A program made the translations under genes and the position numbers. 54,279 bases of DNA from positions 1-54,279 of the forward strand of contig JAHEMZ010000011.1 of the NCBI GenBank assembly GCA_024643385.1, read 5' to 3'. The DNA is from Flavobacteriaceae bacterium. Lineage in GTDB: Bacteria > Bacteroidota > Bacteroidia > Flavobacteriales > Flavobacteriaceae. Below the pieces are notes generated by a model that worked only from the letters and a program-made list of their open reading frames with translations, did no database searches and was not told the origin of the DNA. This document shows, one piece after another, positions 8,306 to 16,486 of the stretch (position 1 is the first letter of the stretch; every line of letters starts with the position of its first letter).

Positions 8306-8857
8306 TTACATGGCCGAAAACATTTCTCCAATGCCGGACAACTTCGAAAGATCCAGGTCTCCTCGTTGAATGGTATTCATTAGTTTTAGGGCCTGATCGG
8401 GACGCATATCGTCACAAAGTAAGCGAAATATTCCAAATCCTTTATCGGAACTACTGGTGAACACGATCACTTCATCAATAGCCGTTTCTTCTCCAAGGTA
8501 TTTCAAGGTCATTTGCATATCATTCGACTTAAATGATCCTAAGGTCTTGTATTGCTCTTGATTGATGATGGCCTTCAAGATGGATTTCTCCGATTCGTAC
8601 TCTGCCTCTTTTCCTTCCTTTGTAAAATAGGCCACAACATTGATCTTCTTGATGGTATTCAATATTTCTTTTTCTTCAGCTGAAAAAGTGCTTTCATCAT
8701 TCTGAAATAAGCTGGTGGCGATATCTACTGTAAAGTAACGATTATCATCTTGCTTATCTACCAAATATCGTTGAAGTGACTTTCCACTGTCACAGCTCAT
8801 CAAACTAATGGCTGCTAAGGCCAATAAGGCAATATATCTCACTACGGTTGTCATCAT
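8306..8857 (-). CDS. DUF4252 lipoprotein (second copy of a tandem pair)
   Basis: The N-terminus is a lipoprotein signal (ALAAISLMSC), so the mature protein begins at Cys about 22 and is membrane-anchored outside the cytoplasm. The rest resembles its neighbour at 8857-9393: a hydrophobic/basic first helix, a central strand block (N-V-V-A-Y-F-T) and a C-terminal M-N-T-I-Q-R-G-D-L-D-L-S-K-L. This fits the DUF4252 family, whose function is not known. The first ATG overlaps the upstream stop by one base. Both copies lie downstream of an ECF sigma/anti-sigma pair and are probably in that operon. Confidence 0.78.
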   Translation of the reverse strand: MMTTVVRYIALLALAAISLMSCDSGKSLQRYLVDKQDDNRYFTVDIATSLFQNDESTFSAEEKEILNTIKKINVVAYFTKEGKEAEYESEKSILKAIINQEQYKTLGSFKSNDMQMTLKYLGEETAIDEVIVFTSSSDKGFGIFRLLCDDMRPDQALKLMNTIQRGDLDLSKLSGIGEMFSAM

Positions 8858-9393
8858 TACTTTTGTTTTCGTTCAATATTCTTCAATTCTTCACTTCCGG
8901 GAACATTCAGCTGCTTCGTAAGTTTGGAAATTTGCTTCAGATCTATATTTCCGGTAATGCTCATAATAATGGTCGAATTCTTCCCATCCACATCTCCTTC
9001 CAGGAACATCAAAAGTTCACTGACATAACTCTCATTCTTTCCTTCCTTGGAATAAAATTTAATGTTCTTTCCTTCATCCTTCACGCGCATCAATTCATTC
9101 AATCCTTTTGAACCGGCCAAATATTTGTCTACGGAAGTCTTCATGCGGGCAGAAACATCTTTATTCTCCGTGATAAAGATCTTAATGTTTTCCAGGTTAT
9201 TCACCATCTTCATATATTCTTTAACCTCCGGATCGCTTGAATCTACATCGATCTCGGCTAAAAGTTTGAACATATTCTTGGTAACGATCACCGAGGTGAC
9301 GTCTTTCTCATCTTCAAAGCTATCGAAGTAACCTTGAGAGAAACCTACCATTGGGGATAGGATAAGGGCGATTATAAAAAGTGCTTTTTTCAT
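8857..9393 (-). CDS. DUF4252 exported protein (first copy)
   Basis: The protein has a signal peptide (MKKALFIIALILSPMVGFSQG) and about 155 mature residues. A strand-helix pattern (N-I-K-I-F-I-T-E-N, S-M-T-G-N-I-D-L-K-Q-I-S-K-L) is shared with the downstream paralogue. Unlike that copy there is no lipobox Cys, so it is probably soluble in the periplasm or otherwise exported. It begins 23 bp after the anti-sigma-like gene, which places it in the sigma-factor operon. Confidence 0.78.
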   Translation of the reverse strand: MKKALFIIALILSPMVGFSQGYFDSFEDEKDVTSVIVTKNMFKLLAEIDVDSSDPEVKEYMKMVNNLENIKIFITENKDVSARMKTSVDKYLAGSKGLNELMRVKDEGKNIKFYSKEGKNESYVSELLMFLEGDVDGKNSTIIMSITGNIDLKQISKLTKQLNVPGSEELKNIERKQK

Positions 9394-9416
9394 TGTCGTA
9401 TTGTATTTAATATGGG

Positions 9417-9893
9417 TTATTTTAAAAATTTGCTTTTTGATTCGGTAAATTGATTGATTAAATTGATGGTCGCGGCGCCTTCCGCAAACTCATCTAAGTA
9501 AGTGATTTTGGAAGTTCCTTTGTTTAAATTCTCCGAAAGGAGGTACATGGTTTCTTTTGCCTGGTTATAGGCAGCCAGCGCTTCCTCTTGCTCAGCGGTT
9601 AGTCCGTTATTTTGAAAGAATAACAAACTACCCACACCCAATACCACTGCAATAGAAGCTGCCATACTCCATTTCCGGAAGCTATACTTTGAACTTTCCA
9701 CAGGAATCTCAATTGCTCTGGAAGATCGTTCCTCTCTGGCCGCAACCTGACTAACAAAAATCGGAGCATACGGCATAAGTTCGGCAGGCACTTCTTCCGA
9801 AGAAAAATAGTGCTGTAATCGGGCTTCTTCTTCGAGGGTGGTATTGCCTTCAAAATAAGCTTCTAACAATTGGTTAATTTTAGCTAATTCCAT
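9417..9893 (-). CDS. Membrane-anchored anti-sigma-like protein
   Basis: Residues 1-55 resemble the cytoplasmic anti-sigma region typical of Bacteroidota (ELAKINQLLEAYFEG then TTLEEEARLQHYF). A single transmembrane helix follows at about 77-93 (SMAASIAVVLGVGSLLFF), then a short exported tail. The start overlaps the sigma-factor stop by 14 nt, so translation is coupled, as expected for a sigma/anti-sigma pair. There is no zinc-binding HxxxCxxC motif. The role as anti-sigma rests on context and topology. Confidence 0.72.
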   Translation of the reverse strand: MELAKINQLLEAYFEGNTTLEEEARLQHYFSSEEVPAELMPYAPIFVSQVAAREERSSRAIEIPVESSKYSFRKWSMAASIAVVLGVGSLLFFQNNGLTAEQEEALAAYNQAKETMYLLSENLNKGTSKITYLDEFAEGAATINLINQFTESKSKFLK

Positions 9894-10386
9894 AGTTGTA
9901 CTTTTTTAAAAGTTCGTCGCGGACAGTTTTACGGGCTCGGGATAAATTAACTCGGATCGCCGTTTCATTCAGGTCCAACATTTCAGAAATTTCATTAAAT
10001 TCAAACTGCTCAATGTCGCGCAATTGCATCACCATTCGCTGTTTTTCGGGTAAAGTCTCCATCAATTTAAAAACTAATTGCACTCCGTCGTTCAACTCTA
10101 CTTTGTGCTGTAAATTATCTGAATGTTGATAATTGCTATGCACAATCTTTAAGTTGGATGCTTGCTTCGACTTTAACCTATCTAAACAATAGTTCTTGGT
10201 CATCGTCATGGCAAACGCCTCAGGATTACTATAGTTCTCCATTCGATCTCGCCCCTTCCATAATTTCAAATAAACTTCCTGAACAGCATCCTCTGCCTCT
10301 TCGCTTGATACCAATAGTCGTTTTGCTAAACGATAGAGCTTATCCTTAATGGGAAGCACTGTTTCCAAAAACTCCTTTTGATTCAT
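9880..10386 (-). CDS. ECF-family RNA polymerase sigma factor
   Basis: The 168-residue protein has sigma region 2 (AEDAVQEVYLKLWKG, PEAFAMTMTKNYCLDRL) and region 4 (LPEKQRMVMQLRDIEQ, E-I-S-E-M-L-D-L-N-E-T-A-I-R-V-N-L-S-R-A-R) and lacks regions 1 and 3, as in ECF sigma factors. I chose MNQKEFLE at 10386 rather than the ATG at 10407. It should drive its own operon with the anti-sigma-like protein and the two DUF4252 genes. The signal is unknown. Confidence 0.92.
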   Translation of the reverse strand: MNQKEFLETVLPIKDKLYRLAKRLLVSSEEAEDAVQEVYLKLWKGRDRMENYSNPEAFAMTMTKNYCLDRLKSKQASNLKIVHSNYQHSDNLQHKVELNDGVQLVFKLMETLPEKQRMVMQLRDIEQFEFNEISEMLDLNETAIRVNLSRARKTVRDELLKKYNYGIS

Positions 10387-10547
10387 GGGATGGTTAGGTT
10401 GACGCATCTTTTAAATGCTGTTCTATGGTTACGACGAGTGACTTAATTTTTTGTTACATTTTTATTTCAAATTATAATAATGTACCTATTTTAGGGGTTA
10501 TATAGTATTGAACTATTTCAATAACCAAACCAAAATAAAAAATCGCT
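10387..10547. other. Divergent intergenic region between ECF sigma operon and S41 protease
   Basis: This 161-bp AT-rich spacer must hold both promoters. I found no exact TANNTTTG element on either strand, which would fit promoters read by an alternative sigma factor such as the neighbouring ECF protein, but I cannot define its motif from one copy. Confidence 0.4.
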
Positions 10548-11948
10548 TTGAAAAAGTCCCTTTTACTGCTACTACTTATCACTTCTTGTTCTTTTATCTC
10601 TTGTTTTGAAGATCAAGATGACAAATTCACACCCGCATCCATTTCCGATATCAACAATTTTATCTGGCGCGGACTTAACTTTTTCTATGTGTATAAAGGA
10701 GATACGGCCGAATTGGCCGATGATGCTTTTGCTTCGGAAAGTGCTTATAATGAATTTTTAGATTCTTACGCCACTCCGGAATTGCTTTTCGACTATTTAA
10801 AAGCTCCTCAGGATCGATTTAGTATTATCGTGGATGATTATATTGAATTAGAAAATGCATTGGCAGGGATTACTTTATCCAATGGAATGGAATACGGCCT
10901 GGTCTATTATCCTAATAATGGAACAAACGTTTTTGGATATGTGCGCTATGTGCTGCCCAATTCCGATGCATCCTCAAAAGGACTTGAAAGAGGGCTCATA
11001 TTTAACACGGTTGACGGTCAGCAATTAAATGAAAATAATTTTAGCTCGCTTCTCTCCGCTGATACCTACCGCATAGGTTTGGCAACGTTTGATGGCGAGA
11101 CGGTGGAACCGACCGGTGAAAGCATCGAACTAACGAAAGAAGAATACCAGGAAAATCCCATCTATCAAACCCAAACGTTTACCATAAACGGTCAAAAAAT
11201 AGGGTACCTCATGTACAATGCTTTTACCAATGAATACGACATAGATTTAAATAATGTGTTTGGTCAATTTAAATCGGACGGAATCACTGATTTGGTTTTG
11301 GACTTGCGCTACAACGGAGGTGGTTCTGTTAAAACGGCTACCTATTTAGCCAGTATGATCACGGGGCAAAATACCGGACAGGTATTTTATTCCGAGCTCT
11401 GGAATGACGATCGACAAGCAGAGTATGCGGAAGATGGTCTTTTTGTGAATAGCATTGCCGGAGGTGGTCCCGGCATCAACAGTTTGAATTTAAGTAAAGT
11501 GTATGTATTAACCTCAGCGAGAACAGCCTCAGCCAGTGAACTGGTGATCAACGGATTGAACCCTTATATTGAAGTAATACAGATTGGCACAAATACGACC
11601 GGAAAATTTCAAGCTTCCTTTTTACTCTACGATGCCCCCGCACCTAATTTCAGTAGAAGTCAGGCAAATCCCAACCATCGCTATGCCATGTTACCGTTGG
11701 TTTTCAAAACAGCGAATGCTGCCGGATATACCGATTACAATGACGGACTGGTTCCTGCGATTGAAATAACTGAAGATTACAGTAATCTGGGAAGTATTGG
11801 AGATCCCACCGAACCACTCCTGGCTGCAGCCATTGCCGAGATCACCGGCCTACCTGCCCCTATAAGAAGAAGTCGAGATCCTTTGAAATTACTTTCAGAC
11901 AGTAAAGCTGCACAATTAGGGAATCAGATCATGTATATCGAAAAGTAA
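10548..11948 (+). CDS. S41-family (C-terminal processing) serine protease lipoprotein
   Basis: The protein has a lipoprotein-type leader with Cys at 15 and 20 (ITSC, FISC), a PDZ-like segment around residues 125-170 and the S41 core: DLRYNGGGSV, then the nucleophile in TASASELV and the Lys of the Ser-Lys dyad in TNTTGKFQ. The enzyme should act in the cell envelope. No ATG precedes the leader: the start is TTG at 10548, read as Met, followed at once by KKSLLLLLL. The segment QANPNHRYAMLPLVFKTANA matches the C-terminal part of Bacteroidota S41 lipoproteins. It is monocistronic and divergent from the ECF operon. Confidence 0.9.
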   Translation: MKKSLLLLLLITSCSFISCFEDQDDKFTPASISDINNFIWRGLNFFYVYKGDTAELADDAFASESAYNEFLDSYATPELLFDYLKAPQDRFSIIVDDYIELENALAGITLSNGMEYGLVYYPNNGTNVFGYVRYVLPNSDASSKGLERGLIFNTVDGQQLNENNFSSLLSADTYRIGLATFDGETVEPTGESIELTKEEYQENPIYQTQTFTINGQKIGYLMYNAFTNEYDIDLNNVFGQFKSDGITDLVLDLRYNGGGSVKTATYLASMITGQNTGQVFYSELWNDDRQAEYAEDGLFVNSIAGGGPGINSLNLSKVYVLTSARTASASELVINGLNPYIEVIQIGTNTTGKFQASFLLYDAPAPNFSRSQANPNHRYAMLPLVFKTANAAGYTDYNDGLVPAIEITEDYSNLGSIGDPTEPLLAAAIAEITGLPAPIRRSRDPLKLLSDSKAAQLGNQIMYIEK

Positions 11949-12003
11949 AAAAGCCAAAACAGAAGTTCCGGCTCTTTTCACAAATTACTTTACTAAAATC
12001 AAA

Positions 12004-12840
12004 CTATATTTTAAAAGTAATTACAGGTAAATCGGAATGATTTACCAAATCTTCACTGATACTACCACTAAAGAAGTGTGCTAATCCTTTTCGACCATGT
12101 GTAGGAATGGCAATTGCATCAGCGTTCACAAAATTGCTATAACCGAATATGCCCTCCTCAATACTATATGAATTGTAAGTAGCAATGTCTGTTAGCTTAT
12201 ATTTCTGATCTGTTTTAGACTCCAACAGGAACTGAAGAAAGCGATCGTTCATTTCTTGAGAACTTCTGAAACCATCACCGGGAGTATTGATATATACCAA
12301 TTGTAATTTAGCATTAAAGAGGTCAAAGAGTCGTTCCATTTTATGGAAAACATGTACTACTTCTTTATCAAAATTGGAAGCAAATACAACTTTTTCCAAA
12401 TTGAAATTTTTCGCCCTGCTTTTTATGACCAATACAGGAATTTCAGAGTGACGAACTACTTTTTCAGTATTAGAACCCACAAACATTTCATGAATACCAC
12501 TCGCTCCATGAGATCCCATGACAATCAGGTCACAGTCAAATTCTTTAGCCACATTATTAATTTCCTGAAACTCCTTATAGTTTTGAACAGTATTCTGAAT
12601 CTTGATCCCTTTTAAATAATCCTTGTCCAAAAATTCAGCAAATCGTTTTTCGGCCAGTTTCATATAAAACATAGCTTCCATCACTTCTTTTGAATCATCT
12701 TTGGTGAACACAGCCTGAGATATGCCCATCATGTGAAGAGCAACAAGTTCAGTTTTATATTTTTTTGCCAGATCCGCAGCCACTTCCAAGGCATATTCAG
12801 AATGGGTGGAAAAATCGATGGGTACCAGTATTTTTTTCAT
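12004..12840 (-). CDS. Universal stress protein, tandem UspA domains
   Basis: Two Usp domains are fused (about 1-140 and 150-279). Each ends with an ATP-binding G-x2-G-x9-G-S pattern: GSHGASGIHEMFVGS in the first and THGRKGLAHFFSGS in the second. Cytoplasmic Usp proteins support survival under starvation, hypoxia and other stresses. I prefer the ATG at 12840 (MKKILVPIDFS); an ATG two codons upstream (12846) is also possible. It follows hpf by about 70 bp on the same strand with no hairpin between, so both probably come from the activator-type promoter at 13241-13283. Confidence 0.93.
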   Translation of the reverse strand: MKKILVPIDFSTHSEYALEVAADLAKKYKTELVALHMMGISQAVFTKDDSKEVMEAMFYMKLAEKRFAEFLDKDYLKGIKIQNTVQNYKEFQEINNVAKEFDCDLIVMGSHGASGIHEMFVGSNTEKVVRHSEIPVLVIKSRAKNFNLEKVVFASNFDKEVVHVFHKMERLFDLFNAKLQLVYINTPGDGFRSSQEMNDRFLQFLLESKTDQKYKLTDIATYNSYSIEEGIFGYSNFVNADAIAIPTHGRKGLAHFFSGSISEDLVNHSDLPVITFKI

Positions 12841-12914
12841 GATCACTTCATTTAGTTATTGCATTCGTATAATTCGGCCCGACAGGAACATTGTTTATAA
12901 GTTCACTGTAACGA

Positions 12915-13217
12915 TTAATGATTGGCGCGAAAGGTCACTCCCTTACGTTTCTTTAATTGTTTATCGAGGTCGGATATTGTTTCCTTTACAGCCATCTCGA
13001 AATTCTTCTCTTTGGAAACGGCAAATAATTTTGGCCCGGGGAGGCTTACCTCCATTTCACAAATTTTTTCACCTAAGGCATCATTTTCAATTTTAAAAAA
13101 GACGTCGATACTAATGATCCAACCATACCTAGTGGCCAGTTTTTCAAGTTTTTTATGAGTATAAGCAGTTAAAGCTTCACTGGTAGGTAGTTTCACAAAT
13201 TGAATGGAAGTTGTCAT
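12915..13217 (-). CDS. hpf: Short ribosome hibernation promoting factor (HPF/RaiA family)
   Basis: The 100 residues cover only the N-terminal ribosome-binding domain: SIQFVKLPTSEAL-x-A-Y, H-K-K-L-E-K-L, C-E-M-E-V-S-L-P-G-P and the basic end DLDKQLKKRKG. Such proteins bind the 30S decoding region and inactivate or stabilise idle ribosomes in slow growth. There is no C-terminal dimerisation domain, so it is the short form. It is the first gene of a two-gene unit with the universal stress protein. Confidence 0.88.
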   Translation of the reverse strand: MTTSIQFVKLPTSEALTAYTHKKLEKLATRYGWIISIDVFFKIENDALGEKICEMEVSLPGPKLFAVSKEKNFEMAVKETISDLDKQLKKRKGVTFRANH

Positions 13218-13240
13218 AACCTTGGTTTTTATTTATTTAA

Positions 13241-13283
13241 TAAATCTAAGACTTAAGTAGTCAAAATAAAATGACCATGGTCA
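13241..13283 (-). promoter_or_regulatory. Activator-type promoter of hpf-usp: TGAC-CATG-GTCA dyad plus -7 box
   Basis: A perfect 12-bp palindrome TGACCATGGTCA occupies 13272-13283. On the minus strand the -7-like box TAGATTTA occupies 13248-13241. The dyad centre (13277.5) is 29.5 bp from the first T of the box, which puts it near -41.5 relative to the expected start. No TTG is found at the normal -33 distance. The same arrangement recurs at three other promoters in this window. Confidence 0.8.
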
Positions 13284-13323
13284 GTTCTAGGAGCAGAAAC
13301 AACTAAAAGACAACAGAATTGAC

Positions 13324-14190
13324 TTACTTAAAACCAAATTTTACTATGGCGTCATGACTAATCTTTATTGATTCCATGGGAGTCTCAGTATAAGTGGCAT
13401 CTTGCTCAACAAAATAGGAATCCATTCCGGATACCTCTTTGTTGGCAAGTATCGATTTAAAATCAATACTCCCTGTACCCACAGGGGCAAATCTGCCCAA
13501 TGAATCCATATCTTTTATATGCCATGCTTTAAAGCGACCCGGGTATTTATTCATATAGGCGATCGGATCCGCACCGGCTTTAGTTACCCAATATAAGTCC
13601 ATTTCGAAATTCACATAATCCGGATCCGTATGCGTAAGGAAATAATCGATGGGTACTATGCCGTTTTCATTTTCAATAAATTCGAAATTATGATTATGAT
13701 ACAACAATTCGAGACCTGCTTCATTGCATTTTTTACCTACTGTGTTTATAATGTTTGCAACGGAATCTACCTCAGTGCTCATCGACAAGACCAATGGATC
13801 TAAGCTAATCTTTTTAAAATGCCCCATGGGTGGTACAGGGATCACCAGATATTTGAAACCGGCAGCTTTCGCATCCTGAATGATCGTATCCGCATTTTCT
13901 AGTGTGAGGGTGGATTGATGGGTACTTCTGGGTTCAAGCCCGATCTCTAGCATATACGCCTTAAACTCTTCAGGAGACATTCCATAATATTTCCCATTTT
14001 CATATCCGGAAGCCTCTGCAAAGGCATAGCCCAACTCAGCTACTTCACGTAATGTTTTTCTCGCATCCAACTTCAATTCTTCCCGCACCGTATACAAGGC
14101 GATCCCACCAAGCTTGACTGGTTCGGATTGTCCACAAGAAATAAGACACATCATTAGAGAAATGCCAGATAGAGAAAGGAAACTTTTCAT
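13324..14190 (-). CDS. Lipoprotein sugar phosphate isomerase/epimerase (AP endonuclease 2-like TIM barrel)
   Basis: The N-terminus is a lipoprotein signal (MMCLISC, Cys about 19). The mature part is a xylose-isomerase-like TIM barrel: GIALYTVREEL, GYAFAEASGYENGKYYG, LLYHNHNFEF with metal-ligand type His and Glu, NFEMDLYWVTKAGADP and AWHIKDMD. Lipid-anchored periplasmic members of this fold are common in Bacteroidota, where some act on sugars taken up from outside. The substrate is not readable. It is monocistronic and divergent from the FadL-like gene. Confidence 0.85.
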   Translation of the reverse strand: MKSFLSLSGISLMMCLISCGQSEPVKLGGIALYTVREELKLDARKTLREVAELGYAFAEASGYENGKYYGMSPEEFKAYMLEIGLEPRSTHQSTLTLENADTIIQDAKAAGFKYLVIPVPPMGHFKKISLDPLVLSMSTEVDSVANIINTVGKKCNEAGLELLYHNHNFEFIENENGIVPIDYFLTHTDPDYVNFEMDLYWVTKAGADPIAYMNKYPGRFKAWHIKDMDSLGRFAPVGTGSIDFKSILANKEVSGMDSYFVEQDATYTETPMESIKISHDAIVKFGFK

Positions 14191-14542
14191 GATATTGATG
14201 TTTGTTTGTGACCATTAAAATGACGACAAATTTAATTAATTATAAATTTAAGGCGCCTAAATATGATCATTTTATTCTGCAAAAAAAACCTTTGTGCCGA
14301 TTGAAAAAGTAGAGGCCTTTTCTCATCCAAAATCCAAGACCCGGTTTTTTGACCAGTTCTAATTCAAGACCTTAAAAATTGATGGATAATGTCCTATTAA
14401 TCCGCTGAAGAATGACTATCGTCATTATTTCGATAGATTACAGGAAGTAGCTTTGTAGTATATCAAGAAAAAATAACCGACCTGATTCAGATCTCATTAG
14501 TCTACTTCAAAAGATGGGAATTGGGTCAAAAATCAATACATC
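14191..14542. other. 352-bp divergent intergenic region with promoters for both flanking genes
   Basis: For the plus-strand gene it holds the dyad/-7 promoter at 14413-14455. For the minus-strand lipoprotein gene, the minus strand has a TAAATTTG match near 14229-14236 as a candidate -7 box. A short GC palindrome AGGCGCCT lies near 14251-14258. I see no open reading frame with coding character and no RNA gene. Confidence 0.5.
14413..14455 (+). promoter_or_regulatory. Activator-type promoter of the FadL-like gene: TGAC-TATC-GTCA dyad plus -7 box
   Basis: TGACTATCGTCA lies at 14413-14424 and a perfect -7 box TAGCTTTG at 14448-14455. Centre-to-box distance is 29.5 bp, identical to the hpf, sqr and yceI promoters. 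The leader would be about 83 nt, longer than at the other three. Confidence 0.8.
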
Positions 14543-15853
14543 ATGAGAATCTTTTTTTGTATGCTTACAACGGCAGTAACCTTAGGGCTTTCTGCTCAGG
14601 TCGGACACATAATGCAAGGTGTGGGGGCCGTGAACATGTCTATGGGTGGAGCTGCCACCGGACAACCTTTAGACATATCAGGAGCTTTACATTGGAATCC
14701 TGCGGCCATTTCAACGTTCGATCAGACGATCGTTAAATTGGATGTGGGTCTTTTTTTCTCCTCTCCCGAGCTTCGATCTACGGTACCCATTGTTGATCCG
14801 AATACAGGAATGCCAACCGGCGAATTCTTTTCCGGTGTTACAGAGGATGATCGCGGATTATCACCAATGCCGGCCTTAGCCATGGTTTGGGGAAATAGTG
14901 AAAGTAAACACACGTTTGGGGTATCGGCCTTTGGAATCAGTGGCTTTGGAGTAACTTTTCCTGAGAATATGATGAACCCTATTAATGCCCCTCAAGAATT
15001 TGGAGGATTCGGACGTATTGAATCTGATTATTTGTTGTTTCAAGTAGGATTCACTTGGTCTTATCAAATTTCAGATCAATTATCTATAGGTTTACAACCG
15101 AATTTCGACTATGCCGCATTGGAGTTAATGCCTAACCCCACTGCGAATCCAAATGAATCCGGTTACCCATCGGCCAAAAAAGCCAGTGCTATAGGATACG
15201 GAGGTCAAATAGGTTTATTTTATGATTCCGGCGTTGGTTTCAAGGCAGGATTATCTTATAAATCCAACCAAAAATTCGAGGAATTTGAACTTGAAAACAC
15301 TCACTTGAATGGCGATAAGGTTACGAACAATTTCCGAATGGACTATCCCGCTATTTATTCGTTTGGAATAGGCTACACTACTGGGGATTTTGACATCGCT
15401 TTTGATTTCCGTTTTGTGGATTACGAAAATACAGAAGGGTTTGAACAAAGTGGATGGACCCCTACTGCCTCTGTAAAAGGATTCGGTTGGAAAAACATGT
15501 CCGTATTATCCACAGGTCTTCAGTATAGAGGAATTAATAAACTTCCTTTACGCATCGGGTATACCTACAGTTCAAATCCAATTGACAGCGATGTGGCCTT
15601 CTTTAATATTCCTGCGACGGCCATTATTGAGAATGCCTTTCAATTTGGACTAAGCTATCAGGTGAGCGAACGATTCAATTTAGATGGCGTTTTTCACTAT
15701 GGAACCAGCAATGGAAGTACTTCCGGTCCTTTGAACAATCCTATGTTCATAGAGTACTATCCTCCATACGGAGCCATTCCCGGAAGTGAAGTATCTTATG
15801 ATATGACTACCTCCATGATCATGTTAGGAGCTAGCTATACTTTTGGAAAGTAG
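14543..15853 (+). CDS. OmpP1/FadL/TodX-family outer-membrane transporter
   Basis: After a signal peptide (to about residue 20, LSAQ) comes the conserved FadL-type N-terminus GVGAVNMSMGGAATG and ALHWNPAAIS, in which the NPA segment marks this family. The remaining 370 residues alternate amphipathic strands and end in MIMLGASYTFGK, as expected of a beta-barrel. Family members carry hydrophobic compounds such as fatty acids or aromatics across the outer membrane. It is a single gene with its own terminator, and the promoter places it in the candidate regulon with sulfide and hibernation genes. Confidence 0.9.
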   Translation: MRIFFCMLTTAVTLGLSAQVGHIMQGVGAVNMSMGGAATGQPLDISGALHWNPAAISTFDQTIVKLDVGLFFSSPELRSTVPIVDPNTGMPTGEFFSGVTEDDRGLSPMPALAMVWGNSESKHTFGVSAFGISGFGVTFPENMMNPINAPQEFGGFGRIESDYLLFQVGFTWSYQISDQLSIGLQPNFDYAALELMPNPTANPNESGYPSAKKASAIGYGGQIGLFYDSGVGFKAGLSYKSNQKFEEFELENTHLNGDKVTNNFRMDYPAIYSFGIGYTTGDFDIAFDFRFVDYENTEGFEQSGWTPTASVKGFGWKNMSVLSTGLQYRGINKLPLRIGYTYSSNPIDSDVAFFNIPATAIIENAFQFGLSYQVSERFNLDGVFHYGTSNGSTSGPLNNPMFIEYYPPYGAIPGSEVSYDMTTSMIMLGASYTFGK

Positions 15854-15888
15854 CAGAAGGCCAACCTTAGTGTTTTTTATGAATACAG

Positions 15889-15917
15889 AGAGGTCGAGTA
15901 GTTTACTCGACCTCTTT
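15889..15917 (+). terminator. Rho-independent terminator after FadL-like gene
   Basis: A perfect 12-bp stem AGAGGTCGAGTA / TACTCGACCTCT with a GTT loop is followed by a short, interrupted T-run. It lies 36 bp past the stop codon and may also serve the convergent HIT gene. Confidence 0.82.
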
Positions 15918-15984
15918 GTTTATTTTACTAATCATAATTCTTACAAAAAGCAAGAAATTGTATTTACAAAACAAGCTACTTCCC

Positions 15985-16425
15985 TCATTGTTTTACAATG
16001 GGTCCAAGTTCATTCCCCCCCAATAAGTGCATATGCACATGAAAAACCGACTGACCCGCGTCCTGATTTGTGTTCACCGTGACACGATAGCCCGATTCAG
16101 AAATACCATATTCTAATGCCAGCCTTTTTGCCACCAAAAACATTTTCCCCAACAATAGGGTATCCTCTTTGGTAATATCATTCAAGGTATGGATTTCCTT
16201 CTTAGGGACGATTAAAAAATGTACCGTAGCTTGAGGGTGAAGAGGAATGAATGAAATAATTTCCTCATCCTCATACACAATAATAGCCGGGAGTTCCCGA
16301 TTGATGATTTTTGTAAAGACGGATCCTTTTTCAATGGAGACGGCTTTTAGCTCTGAATAGTCATTACTTTGGCCAAAACCTTGCACACATAAGCAAAGTG
16401 AAAAAACGAAAAAAAAGTAGCGCAT
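15985..16425 (-). CDS. HIT-family protein with an N-terminal export signal
   Basis: Residues about 30-146 form a HIT (histidine triad) nucleotide-binding domain: FTKIINRELPA, VYEDEEIISF, V-H-F-L-I-V-P-K-K and the active-site HVHMH. HIT enzymes hydrolyse nucleotide phosphoramidates and dinucleotides, normally in the cytoplasm. Here the domain is preceded by MRYFFFVFSLCLCVQGFGQ, a plausible signal peptide, from the ATG at 16425; the ATG at 16446 adds seven residues. If cleaved, the enzyme would act in the periplasm. The alternative is a short membrane anchor. Confidence 0.85.
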   Translation of the reverse strand: MRYFFFVFSLCLCVQGFGQSNDYSELKAVSIEKGSVFTKIINRELPAIIVYEDEEIISFIPLHPQATVHFLIVPKKEIHTLNDITKEDTLLLGKMFLVAKRLALEYGISESGYRVTVNTNQDAGQSVFHVHMHLLGGNELGPIVKQ

Positions 16426-16486
16426 ATATCCGTAAAGTTTATGCAAGTGAGGTTAAATAGAAAATAAAACGCTTTAAAGGTATTAT

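Noticed and set aside
11946-11978. Possible terminator between the S41 gene and usp
   Set aside because: Only a 4-bp AGCC/GGCT stem with a 14-nt loop; termination probably happens here but the structure is not convincing.
14251-14258. AGGCGCCT palindrome in the FadL-like/isomerase spacer
   Set aside because: Short, not matched elsewhere, and not placed at a fixed distance from a promoter; chance is likely.
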